From contig CAZSYL010000094.1 of NCBI GenBank assembly GCA_964610745.1, forward strand, positions 1 through 8,115: a stretch of 8,115 bases of DNA, read 5' to 3'. Positions 1 through 7,080 of the stretch are shown here, piece by piece (position 1 is the first letter of the stretch; each line of letters begins with the position of its first letter). Origin of the DNA: SHLQ01 sp964610745 (GTDB lineage Bacteria; Actinomycetota; Acidimicrobiia; Acidimicrobiales; SHLQ01). Both the position numbers and the translations under genes were made by a program. The notes beneath the pieces are model-generated. The model did not search any database and had not been told where the DNA came from. It saw only the letters and a program-made list of their open reading frames with translations.

Positions 1-1
1 G

Positions 2-568
2 GTCATGCGTAACGGCATGGTGTTGCACACCATGAGGCTTTCCTTCCCCAGCCTCACATACGGTCTACTCGCGCCGTTTCAGATTCATGAACTCATCCGC
101 TCCGGTCAAAGAACTCCCCGGCAGATCGCCGAAGAATACGAGAGTCGCGGATTGGATCTCGCCCAACTCGTTTCCGCTGAAACACATTTTCGAGTCGCTA
201 GCAAGGAAGAACACGCCGATTCGGTAGCTTTGCCCAGTTATCTGGGGCTCACCTCGTATTGTCAACGAACGAACCGGGATGGCGTTCTTGGCCACCTAAA
301 CCAGACCACGATCAAACAGGCCGCGGACTCTGGCCTGGAGGTCACCCCAGCATCAGTGGTGACTGACCTGTACACGCCTCTGCTCAATGACCCCTCTAAG
401 TCGGACGCGGACTACAAACCGTGCCTCATGCCGACAGCCGGGACGAATACGGAAGCGCTGAAACGCCTCGCAATTTTTGTTCCCGAACATATCGAGACCT
501 ACGTCGACCTTCGGTCGCCCAAGAGCATCCCAGAGGATTTTGCCGTTCGGGCACGCGCTGCCCTCTAA
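2..568 (+). CDS. Unrecognised protein, probably the C-terminal part of a longer gene
   Basis: I do not recognise this protein. The frame is open to the left edge. The first Met codons (5, 17 and 32) have no purine-rich ribosome site in front of them, so I read this as the 3' end of a gene that starts outside the window; a complete protein of 178-187 residues cannot be excluded. About 65% of third codon positions are G or C by eye, which looks like real coding. The visible part is soluble and mixed in charge, with no signal peptide or membrane segment. It holds a helix-like stretch near residues 24-52 (IHELIRSGQ..., then IAEEYESRG) and a C-terminal stretch ending VRARAAL. No catalytic motif is evident. 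The c-di-GMP enzyme begins 28 bases after its stop on the same strand, so the two may share a transcript. Confidence 0.6.
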   Translation, partial: VMRNGMVLHTMRLSFPSLTYGLLAPFQIHELIRSGQRTPRQIAEEYESRGLDLAQLVSAETHFRVASKEEHADSVALPSYLGLTSYCQRTNRDGVLGHLNQTTIKQAADSGLEVTPASVVTDLYTPLLNDPSKSDADYKPCLMPTAGTNTEALKRLAIFVPEHIETYVDLRSPKSIPEDFAVRARAAL

Positions 569-571
569 ATT
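566..571 (+). promoter_or_regulatory. Possible -10 element (TAAATT) before the c-di-GMP gene
   Basis: TAAATT overlaps the stop codon of the upstream gene and fits the actinobacterial TANNNT -10 pattern. Transcription would start near 578, leaving a leader of about 18 bases before the ATG at 597. No matching -35 hexamer is visible at 17 bases, and short AT-rich matches arise by chance, so this is a weak call. Read-through from the upstream gene is the alternative. Confidence 0.2.
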
Positions 572-596
572 TGCAACTATCCGCCGATAGAGGTTG

Positions 597-3563
597 ATGC
601 GGCAGGATTCAACCTGGCTTCTGGGGACAATAGGGGTGCTGTTAGCCGTTCCTTCAGTCCTCTTCAGTAGCCACGAGAGCGCTCAGTTGGTCATTGCTGG
701 CTGGGCACTTTTCTGCACGATTGGTGGGGTGGTTGGCGCTCGCCGTTTGCATGGAAACGCCCGCTCGGTTTACTCCCTTTTCGCCGTCAGCGGCCTGCTG
801 ATAACGGTCGGAGCCATTGCACGAACGGTCATTGGCGAGGCGACAGGGACGAACCAGCCGTTGCCATCTTTGGCGGATATTCTCACACTGCCTGGCTATC
901 TCACATTTCTTTTTACGATCGTCATGATCGTCCGAATGCGCACGGTTCGGAAAAATATCGATGCTTGGTTCGACGCGGTAGCCATAACCTCTGGCGCTTT
1001 GCTGTTGTTCTGGGCGTGGTTCCTCGCTGATTTCATCAACGACCCATCCGAGCCACTTGAGACCATCGCTCTCAGCACGCTCTACAACCTGATCGTATTT
1101 GCAGCGTTCGCTCTTCTCCTACGAATCGGCGCTACACCAGGCCATCGACCAACGAGCTACAAGCTCCTCCGCGTCGCAGGCGTGTCGTTCGTGATTGCCG
1201 ACATCGCTGGCACCGTCGGCGCGGCTCGTGGAGACACTTTGTCGCTCACACTCGCTCTCTCTCCGATTGCATACGGCTTGGCGTTTGCTGCAGCGTGGCA
1301 CCCTAGCGCGGGAGAACTTACGGAGACACCAGAGGCAACCGAGGAGGCTTTTAGCAATTTCCGCCTAGGCGCTTCGGCTCTCGCGCTCACGGTCCCCCTG
1401 CTTATTGCAGGCGCTCCGGCTATCCAAACCGGGCTCGGTCGAGTTGGTGCCATTGCGCTCGCGGTCATCACCGCCGGCGCCCTCGTCATGCGCCTGTACC
1501 GCCTGCTCAGTTCGCAGCGAGACATGCTGGAGCTGGAGTCGCGGGCGAACAAGGCCGTCATGGATCTGTCGACTCTACGGACAACGAGGGAGATCTTCGA
1601 TGGACTCCCGATGGCCAGCACGGAAATCTTTGGTTCAGGGACCCATCTAGACTTGTCGAGTTCCATCCCGAACAACCCACACGTTCAACTCCCCGAATTC
1701 CTAACGGAGTTCACAGATGGACAGGAGTTTGTATTGCTCGAGGGGCTGGGCACAGACCCCTCCGAGGAACGGGTATTTCACAACTTCATTCGAGATTCAA
1801 TCGCCCTCGCGTCAACCCGACATTCTTTGGAGATGCAGGTTGAACGAAAGGCCGAAGAGCGCGTCAATCGTTCGATTGCCCAAAACGAGCGGCGGTTCCG
1901 CGCCCTGGTTCAGAACGCTGCTGATGTGGTCTTTGTGATCGACAAGGCTGGTTTTCCGACCTATGTCTCACCTGCGATCGAAAAAATCAGTGGCTTCCCG
2001 ACGAGTGCGTATCTCGGACGCTCGATGGAATGGACAACACACAGCAACGACTGGAACAAGTCGGTCGAAGCATTTCGCTCTGTTCTCGAAACCGGCGAGA
2101 CTCGCCGATACGAGATCCGCGCTCTGGATGCGGAAGGCGAGTTACGCCTTCTCTCCTGTGTTTTGACCAACATGTTCGACGTCGAGGGAGTCGACGGCGT
2201 TGTCCTTAACGCAACCGATATCACCGAGAAGCGCATGCTCGAGTCGGATTTGCGAAACGCTGAAGTCTTTGACCCATTGACGCTGTTGTTTAATCGCACC
2301 ACCTTTATCGCTGAAGTCGACGACGCAATCCGGTCCTGTTCAGTTACCCAATCCAGCGTTGTGGTTGCGGTGATCAACATCGACGACTTCCGCCTGCTGA
2401 ACGAGGGTTACGGGACCGAGATCGGCGATCAGGTCCTGACCGAGGTGGCTTCTCGCATCCGCCAGCAACTTCGTCTTGGCGATCTTGTCGCCAGGCTCAA
2501 TGGTGACGAGTTCGGCGTTCTGATGGTGATCGATCAACTGATAGACGATACAACCGAACCAATCGGCCGAATCCTCGAAGCCCTCAGCGAGCCGATGTTC
2601 ATCGAGAACCGAGAGGTCTCGATTCGAGCCACCGCTGGCCTGGCCATCGACCACGACGGCGAGTTGACGGGACTTCAGATCATCCGCAACGCCGACACGG
2701 CCGTCGACGCTGCCAAGACGAATCAGCGTGGTGAGGTGCTCGTGTTTCACGAGGAGATGGGCGACGATATTTCCCGACGGGTCGAGGTACGCAACCGTCT
2801 TCGTCAGGCGTTGCCAAATGACGAACTCCGGCTGGTTTACCAGCCGATCATCGACATCGAGAACGGCTCCGTCGTCTCTCTCGAAGCCCTAGCTCGCTGG
2901 GATGACCCTGTGCTGGGGCCGGTCCGACCCGACGTTTTCATACCGGTTGCAGAGAAGAGTGGGCTGATTCTTGAGCTAGGTGAGTGGGCCCTGCGAAGCG
3001 CATGTGAGCAAATCGCTCAATGGGAACGCGACGGGTTGTCTGGGTTCACCGTTGCGGTCAACGTCTCTGGCGAACAACTTCGAACCGCCAGCATCATCGA
3101 TCGTTTCAAGACAATCCTGGACGAGGCTGGCGTCGCACCCGAGAGGATCACGATCGAGATCACCGAGTCGGTGCTGCTCGATGACACCAACTTCACCGCC
3201 AGCCAAGTCCACGCTTTTCGAAAGCTCGGATTCCGACTGGCCATCGATGACTTCGGCACTGGTTATTCCTCGTTGAGCTATCTCCAGCGATACGAATTCG
3301 ACATCCTCAAGGTCGATCGAAGCTTTGTCGGGCCGGTCTCCAAGACCGGAAACGTCCGTGAGCGCGAGATTGTCCGGTCGATGATCGCCCTCGCCCAGAA
3401 CCTTGGAGCAAAAGCGGTGGCTGAGGGAATTGAGGAGCTGAAGGAACTCGATGCCCTGGCGTCGCTCGGCTGCGACATGGCACAAGGCTGGTACTTCTAT
3501 CGGCCCCTAGAAGCAGACGATGCTACGTCCATGCTCCGATCAAAGATCGCCGTCGAACCATAA
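597..3563 (+). CDS. Membrane-anchored PAS-GGDEF-EAL cyclic-di-GMP enzyme
   Basis: Signalling protein of 988 residues that probably hydrolyses, and may also make, cyclic di-GMP at the inner face of the membrane. Numbering below counts the TTG at 594 as residue 1; I prefer the ATG at 597. Residues 7-305 contain about 8-10 hydrophobic segments, a MASE-like sensor. Residues 315-415 look like a reduced GAF-type domain ending in a helix (FIRDSIALAS), followed by a charged coiled-coil linker. PAS spans about 435-545 (FRALVQNAADVVFVID). The GGDEF domain spans about 558-715; its signature is NGDEF (636-640), and an RxxD inhibitory-site motif lies at 627-630. The EAL domain runs from about 743 to the end and keeps the catalytic set: E764 (EALAR), N823, E858 (ITES), D885/D886 (DDFGTG), K906, E944 and Q964 (QGW). 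Phosphodiesterase activity is therefore well supported, cyclase activity uncertain. The ribosome site is weak: GAGG at 590-593 is only 3 bases from the ATG. Confidence 0.93.
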   Translation: MRQDSTWLLGTIGVLLAVPSVLFSSHESAQLVIAGWALFCTIGGVVGARRLHGNARSVYSLFAVSGLLITVGAIARTVIGEATGTNQPLPSLADILTLPGYLTFLFTIVMIVRMRTVRKNIDAWFDAVAITSGALLLFWAWFLADFINDPSEPLETIALSTLYNLIVFAAFALLLRIGATPGHRPTSYKLLRVAGVSFVIADIAGTVGAARGDTLSLTLALSPIAYGLAFAAAWHPSAGELTETPEATEEAFSNFRLGASALALTVPLLIAGAPAIQTGLGRVGAIALAVITAGALVMRLYRLLSSQRDMLELESRANKAVMDLSTLRTTREIFDGLPMASTEIFGSGTHLDLSSSIPNNPHVQLPEFLTEFTDGQEFVLLEGLGTDPSEERVFHNFIRDSIALASTRHSLEMQVERKAEERVNRSIAQNERRFRALVQNAADVVFVIDKAGFPTYVSPAIEKISGFPTSAYLGRSMEWTTHSNDWNKSVEAFRSVLETGETRRYEIRALDAEGELRLLSCVLTNMFDVEGVDGVVLNATDITEKRMLESDLRNAEVFDPLTLLFNRTTFIAEVDDAIRSCSVTQSSVVVAVINIDDFRLLNEGYGTEIGDQVLTEVASRIRQQLRLGDLVARLNGDEFGVLMVIDQLIDDTTEPIGRILEALSEPMFIENREVSIRATAGLAIDHDGELTGLQIIRNADTAVDAAKTNQRGEVLVFHEEMGDDISRRVEVRNRLRQALPNDELRLVYQPIIDIENGSVVSLEALARWDDPVLGPVRPDVFIPVAEKSGLILELGEWALRSACEQIAQWERDGLSGFTVAVNVSGEQLRTASIIDRFKTILDEAGVAPERITIEITESVLLDDTNFTASQVHAFRKLGFRLAIDDFGTGYSSLSYLQRYEFDILKVDRSFVGPVSKTGNVREREIVRSMIALAQNLGAKAVAEGIEELKELDALASLGCDMAQGWYFYRPLEADDATSMLRSKIAVEP

Positions 3564-3606
3564 CAAGCCAGCCGTCGAGGGACAGCACCAGTGATTCGGG
3601 CGCTGC

Positions 3607-3625
3607 AAAATCGCGGCAGAGCCGC
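3607..3625 (-). terminator. Probable intrinsic terminator of rfbF
   Basis: Read on the minus strand, GCGGC-TCT-GCCGC forms a 5-base-pair GC-only stem with a 3-base loop, starting 8 bases after the rfbF stop and followed by GATTTTG, a short T-run. The stem is short but lies at the right place at the end of the leftward gene block. On the plus strand the hairpin is not followed by Ts, so it would be a poor terminator for the converging c-di-GMP gene. Confidence 0.5.
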
Positions 3626-3633
3626 TCAGCCAG

Positions 3634-4431
3634 CTACCAGACGCGCCAAGGAGCCTCGCCGGTGTCCCACAGCTTGTTCAGCTCGGTGTACTCACGGTAG
3701 GTGTCCATACCCCGCCAGAAACCCTGATGGAGGTAGTAGTCGAGCTGGCCGTCCTTGGTAAGGCGCTGCAAGGCATCAGATTCGAGCATGTCGCCATTCT
3801 CGTCGGGGACATAGTCGAGGAACTTTCGATCGAACATGAAGTAGCCGCCGTTGACCACGCCGGTGTTGAGGTCGGGCTTCTCGGAGAAATCGGTAACCGA
3901 TGTTCCGTTCGTCTCCAATTCGCCAAAGCGAGACGTTGGATGCACCGCGGTGACCGTCCCGATCTTGCCGTGTTCCTGGTGGAAGTTGCGAAGTGCTTCG
4001 ATGTCGATATCAGCGAGGCCGTCACCGTAGGTCAACATGAAGGCAGGGGCGTCTTCGAGGTACTTCTTTGCCCGGCAAAGGCGACCACCGGTGAGCGTGT
4101 CGAGGCCGGTGTAGGCCATCGTGACCTCGAAGTTCTCCCGGCCATAATCGCCGTGATACTTGGTCTCGGCGTTGTTGAGATTGACGGTGAAGTCGCTCGT
4201 CTTTTCCCGGTATGCGAGGAAGTACTCCTTGATCGTCCAGGACTTGTAGCCCAGAAGGATCACGAACTGGGTGTGACCGAAGCTCGCGTAGGTCTTCATG
4301 ATGTGCCACATGATTGGCTTACCACCAACGTCGATCATTGGCTTCGGCAGCGATTCTGAAGCTTCGCGAATCCTGGTTCCTTTGCCGCCAGCAAGGATTA
4401 CCACAGGGATGTCGGACGGATCGATTGTCAT
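3634..4431 (-). CDS. rfbF: Glucose-1-phosphate cytidylyltransferase
   Basis: Makes CDP-glucose from CTP and alpha-D-glucose 1-phosphate in the cytoplasm, the first step toward CDP-linked 3,6-dideoxyhexoses and related branched sugars of surface polysaccharides. The 265 residues match the usual family length of about 257. The nucleotidyltransferase signature is at the N-terminus: LAGGKGTR (13-20) with PKP (29-31, Lys30). Family hallmarks follow: WHIMKTYASFGH (42-53), GYKSWTIKEYF (61-71), YGDGLADID (135-143, Asp137 as the likely metal ligand), the VVNGGYF segment, and FWRGMDT near the C-terminus. The ATG at 4431 has a strong AAGGAG site 5 bases upstream. It lies 78 bases after tsaC on the same strand. 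No CDP-glucose 4,6-dehydratase (rfbG) is in the window; the gene after it on the left converges. Its regulation may involve the hairpin just before the ribosome site. Confidence 0.95.
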   Translation of the reverse strand: MTIDPSDIPVVILAGGKGTRIREASESLPKPMIDVGGKPIMWHIMKTYASFGHTQFVILLGYKSWTIKEYFLAYREKTSDFTVNLNNAETKYHGDYGRENFEVTMAYTGLDTLTGGRLCRAKKYLEDAPAFMLTYGDGLADIDIEALRNFHQEHGKIGTVTAVHPTSRFGELETNGTSVTDFSEKPDLNTGVVNGGYFMFDRKFLDYVPDENGDMLESDALQRLTKDGQLDYYLHQGFWRGMDTYREYTELNKLWDTGEAPWRVW

Positions 4432-4435
4432 CGTT

Positions 4436-4462
4436 TCTCCTTGTCACTGGTTCGGAGTGACA
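4436..4462 (-). promoter_or_regulatory. rfbF ribosome binding site next to a 7-bp hairpin
   Basis: In the leftward transcript TGTCACT and AGTGACA (4456-4462 and 4442-4448 on the plus strand) are perfect inverted arms around a 7-base loop. The last A of the stem is also the first A of the AAGGAGA ribosome site (4436-4442), which sits 4-5 bases before the rfbF ATG. The hairpin would abut the ribosome site without fully covering it. It is not a terminator, because no T-run follows. It could be an mRNA structure that tunes translation, a protein-binding palindrome in a promoter region, or chance. Confidence 0.4.
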
Positions 4463-4509
4463 CCTCTATGGTTTCACGAACAAAGGGGTTTGGCTCAGAT
4501 ACTTTCGAC

Positions 4510-5100
4510 TCAGTTGGGATAGTCGAGTTGAACCACACCCTGTCGGAGCACGGTGAGGTCCGGACCACTGATGTCCACGACTGTAGATGCCAGACCCTCG
4601 AGCCGACCACCATCGATGACGACCTCCACCACCTCTCCGAACTCGGCAAGAAGTTCTGCTGGATCAATGATCGTCGGTGAACCGTGCACGTTGGCGCTGG
4701 TCGCAGCGATTGGACCGAAAACCTCCGCACAGGCACGAACAAGATCATGGTCCGGCACTCGCACACCGACAGTCGGGATCCCGGCCTTGTTGGCGGTGTC
4801 CCCAATATGTAGACCTTGACCCGGTTCCGCAGCAGCAACGATCGTCAGTGCTCCGGGCCAGTGAGCGTCAGCGAGCGCTGAGAACCTGGTCGAGGGTGCA
4901 ACGAGACCACCTGCCTGCTCACCCGATGCGGCGAGCACAGCCACTGGGACGCCTTCTGGGCGTTGCTTCAGCTCGAACAAGCGACGCATAGCTGTCGCAG
5001 AGCGAGGGTTCGCTGCCAGCCCGTAGACGGTGTCGGTAGGGATAGCCACGACCGCCTCCCGTTCGAGAGCAGCCACGATTCGTTCAACATCGGAGTTCAC
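4510..5100 (-). CDS. tsaC: Threonylcarbamoyl-AMP synthase (TsaC/Sua5/YwlC family)
   Basis: Condenses threonine, bicarbonate and ATP into threonylcarbamoyl-AMP, which the TsaD complex uses to make the t6A37 modification of ANN-decoding tRNAs. With a start at GTG 5100 the protein has 196 residues, the short TsaC form without the extra C-terminal Sua5 domain. Visible motifs are PTDTVYGLA (21-29), KQR (45-47) in the conserved nucleotide-binding region, WPGALT (81-86), the SAN turn (135-137) and STVVD (172-176). I chose GTG 5100 because GGAGAG (5111-5116) lies upstream at an acceptable though long distance. GTG 5118 is also in frame and would overlap the prmC end by 11 bases. Either way it is coupled to prmC. 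Confidence in the family is high; confidence in the exact start is moderate. Confidence 0.92.
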   Translation of the reverse strand: MNSDVERIVAALEREAVVAIPTDTVYGLAANPRSATAMRRLFELKQRPEGVPVAVLAASGEQAGGLVAPSTRFSALADAHWPGALTIVAAAEPGQGLHIGDTANKAGIPTVGVRVPDHDLVRACAEVFGPIAATSANVHGSPTIIDPAELLAEFGEVVEVVIDGGRLEGLASTVVDISGPDLTVLRQGVVQLDYPN

Positions 5101-5107
5101 TTTGATG

Positions 5108-6010
5108 TCACTCTCCACGTCGCAGCACGACAGCGCGGTCGATGCCCGCAAGGTCGTTATGGATGGATGTGCTGTAGCCCAGTTCTGCACCCCGAGCTGC
5201 GATGAGTGTCGTTTGCCCTGCGGCCATCTCGAGCACAATCGACCCCGCCGGGCGTAGCCACTCCGCAGCATTTTCGACCAGATGGAGCAGATCATCCATG
5301 CCCGATTCACCTGCTCTCAGCGCGGATTCGGGCTCCCAGTCGAGAACCGATGACGCCAGCTCCTCCCCCGTCCCGATGTATGGCGGATTCGAGATCACGA
5401 CATCGAACTCGCCGAGGTACCGCTCGGGAAGAGCATCAAACCAAGATCCTTCGGTGATTTCGACATCGCGTGCTGCTCGTCCAAGACCGGTTAGGTTTGC
5501 TCGGGCCACCGTAAGCGCGTCGGTGCTCGCATCGGTGAGAACCACCCGAGCACCGGGCCGCTCGACCGCTACAGACAGGCCGATCGCTCCCGAACCTGTC
5601 CCGAGGTCCGCGACCACCCCCTCACCGGCGGGCCGAAGGCGGTCGAGTTCGTCGAGGGCCAGACCCGTGACAATCTCGGTTTCGGGCCGAGGTATCAATA
5701 CGCGAGGATCAACAAACAAATCGATCGTGCGAAAGGCCCAGTGGCCAAGGACATACTGAATTGGTTCACCAGCGCTGCGACGAGCGACGAGCGCATCGAG
5801 TTTTGCGACGCCACGGGTGGTTGCTAACCCGTCGAGGACCTCGGACAACTCCGGTCCTGTCTCCCCGGTGATCTCTTCGATAATCCACCGAGCCTCGATC
5901 TGAGCGTTCTCGGTTACGCCGGAACGTTCAAGGAGCATCCTCGTCTCGTCGAGCAATGCACGCCACGTGATGGTGCCGTCGAGATCAGGCCCGTTGGTTT
6001 GGTCACTCAT
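5108..6010 (-). CDS. prmC: Release factor glutamine methyltransferase (PrmC/HemK)
   Basis: S-adenosylmethionine-dependent enzyme that N5-methylates the glutamine of the GGQ loop in peptide release factors, raising termination efficiency. The 300 residues fit the family: an N-terminal helical substrate-binding domain (about 14-90), the linker with YVLGHWAFR and RPETE (108-112), the SAM-binding motif DLGTGSG (135-141), the acidic loop LTDAS (158-162), and the catalytic NPPY (208-211) that grips the target glutamine amide. The ATG at 6010 lies in a GTGATGAGTGA overlap, so the first 8 bases are shared with the end of prfA, a typical translational coupling. Its substrate RF1 is encoded immediately upstream. 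Confidence 0.95.
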   Translation of the reverse strand: MSDQTNGPDLDGTITWRALLDETRMLLERSGVTENAQIEARWIIEEITGETGPELSEVLDGLATTRGVAKLDALVARRSAGEPIQYVLGHWAFRTIDLFVDPRVLIPRPETEIVTGLALDELDRLRPAGEGVVADLGTGSGAIGLSVAVERPGARVVLTDASTDALTVARANLTGLGRAARDVEITEGSWFDALPERYLGEFDVVISNPPYIGTGEELASSVLDWEPESALRAGESGMDDLLHLVENAAEWLRPAGSIVLEMAAGQTTLIAARGAELGYSTSIHNDLAGIDRAVVLRRGE

Positions 6011-7067
6011 CACCGGCGAGGCGCCGTTGCTGATCGTCGTGCAACAACGCATCGGAAACCGCACCGAGCTCACCAGCGAGCACCTTGTCGAGGTTGTGGA
6101 CGGTCAAACCAATGCGATGATCCGAAACGCGGTTCTCTTTGAAGTTGTACGTACGGATCTTCTCAGACCGTCCGCCGCCACCCATTTGGGTCTTTCGTTG
6201 CTCGCTGGCTTCGGCGGCCTGTCGTTCCTGTTCGGCCTGAAGGATGCGGCTCCGTAACACTCGGAGTGCCTTTGCCTTGTTCTGGAGCTGACTCTTCTCG
6301 TCCTGCATCGCGACGACAACACCGGTTGGCTTGTGGGTGATTCGGACAGCCGAGTCGGTCGTGTTGACCGACTGCCCTCCCGGACCCGATGCTCGATAGA
6401 CATCGATCTGGAGGTCGTGCTCGTTGATTTCTACGTCGACTTCTTCAGCTTCGGGGAGCACTGAGACCGTGGCTGAAGAGGTGTGCACTCGGCCTTGAGT
6501 CTCTGTTTTGGGCACTCGCTGGACGCGGTGGACACCAGCCTCGAATTTCATCCGACTCCAAACACCCTCACCTGAAAGGCTGAAGGTCACGCTCGTGAAG
6601 CCGCCCATATCCGATTCGGTGCCTTCCATCAGTTCGAATTTCCACGACTGGCTACTGGCGAAAGCCCTGAACATGTCATAGAGGTCTCGAGCAAAGAGGT
6701 TGGCCTCTTCACCGCCCTCTGCGCCGCGAATCTCAATGATGGCGTTGCGATCGTCGTTGGGATCCTTGGGAAGCAACGCGAGACGGAAAGCGGCTGAGGT
6801 CTCTTCGACTTTCGCCTCCAGTTCGGTTACCTCTTCTCGCCAAATCTCCCGCTCGTCCCCCTCGGATTCGTTGAACATCTCGCGTGCGTCGTCGAGATCT
6901 TCTGATGCTCCGCGCAGCGTGCGACCAATGGAGACGATGCCGTCCAACTCCTTATGACGTCGCGCCTCTTGCTGGAAGCGCTTCTGATCAGCGATCAGCT
7001 GCGGGTCGCCTAGTCGAGCCTCCACATCGGCAAATTCACGTTCGAGGGCTTCTAGTCGTTGGAGCAC
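6003..7067 (-). CDS. prfA: Peptide chain release factor 1
   Basis: Recognises UAA and UAG stop codons in the ribosomal A site and triggers release of the finished peptide. The 354 residues are close to the usual 355-360. In order: an N-terminal coiled domain (1-95), the conserved IRGAEGGEEA block (113-122), HRVQRVP followed by the PxT stop-codon reader, here PKT (186-188; PAT in Escherichia coli, PVT in Thermus), the catalytic GGQ (230-232) with Gln232 as the PrmC methylation target, and a lysine-rich QNKAKALRVLR segment. RF2 is excluded because it carries an SPF-type reader instead of PxT. The start is a GTG at 7067 preceded directly by an in-frame TAG, so no longer form is possible. No ribosome site precedes it, but a TAAGTT -10 match lies exactly 6 bases upstream, which suggests a leaderless mRNA. 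Confidence 0.96.
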   Translation of the reverse strand: MLQRLEALEREFADVEARLGDPQLIADQKRFQQEARRHKELDGIVSIGRTLRGASEDLDDAREMFNESEGDEREIWREEVTELEAKVEETSAAFRLALLPKDPNDDRNAIIEIRGAEGGEEANLFARDLYDMFRAFASSQSWKFELMEGTESDMGGFTSVTFSLSGEGVWSRMKFEAGVHRVQRVPKTETQGRVHTSSATVSVLPEAEEVDVEINEHDLQIDVYRASGPGGQSVNTTDSAVRITHKPTGVVVAMQDEKSQLQNKAKALRVLRSRILQAEQERQAAEASEQRKTQMGGGGRSEKIRTYNFKENRVSDHRIGLTVHNLDKVLAGELGAVSDALLHDDQQRRLAGDE

Positions 7068-7079
7068 CTAGACAACTTA
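7068..7079 (-). promoter_or_regulatory. Candidate leaderless promoter of prfA
   Basis: On the minus strand TAAGTT (7079-7074) matches the actinobacterial -10 pattern TANNNT and is followed by exactly six bases (GTCTAG) before the GTG start of prfA. Transcription beginning on the G of GTG would give a leaderless mRNA, in agreement with the missing ribosome site. No -35 hexamer is recognisable at 17 bases; the spacer holds a GC-rich palindrome instead. Confidence 0.5.
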
Positions 7080-7080
7080 C

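Noticed and set aside
16..34. Inverted repeat CATGGTGT/ACACCATG with 3-base loop
   Set aside because: Eight perfect base pairs, but inside probable coding sequence and largely made of the two Met codons and their neighbours; no sign of a regulatory role.
1157..1675. Open frame of 172 codons on the minus strand inside the c-di-GMP gene
   Set aside because: The protein is Ser/Arg/Ala-rich and low in complexity, opposite the membrane domain; an antisense shadow.
2976..3485. Open frame of 169 codons on the minus strand opposite the EAL domain
   Set aside because: The EAL domain on the plus strand is unmistakable and intact; the antisense frame has no recognisable feature.
3727..4359. Open frame of 210 codons on the plus strand opposite rfbF
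   Set aside because: It lies wholly antisense to a clearly conserved enzyme gene. The composition is what the complement of GC-biased codons gives (Val/Glu/Leu-rich), and no motif or ribosome site is seen.
5119..5310. Longer tsaC start at 5310
   Set aside because: The extra residues are Arg/Cys/Trp-rich and are only an out-of-frame reading of prmC; TsaC homology begins just after the GTG codons near 5100-5118.
6011..6073. Longer prmC start at 6073
   Set aside because: It would add 21 residues overlapping prfA by 71 bases and without family similarity. The ATG at 6010 in the GTGATGAGTGA overlap is the natural start.
6541..6600. Unusual PKT stop-codon tripeptide in RF1 as a possible codon reassignment
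   Set aside because: Only the middle position of PxT differs from PAT/PVT, and this position is variable in RF1. The window's genes use TAA, TAG and TGA stops normally.
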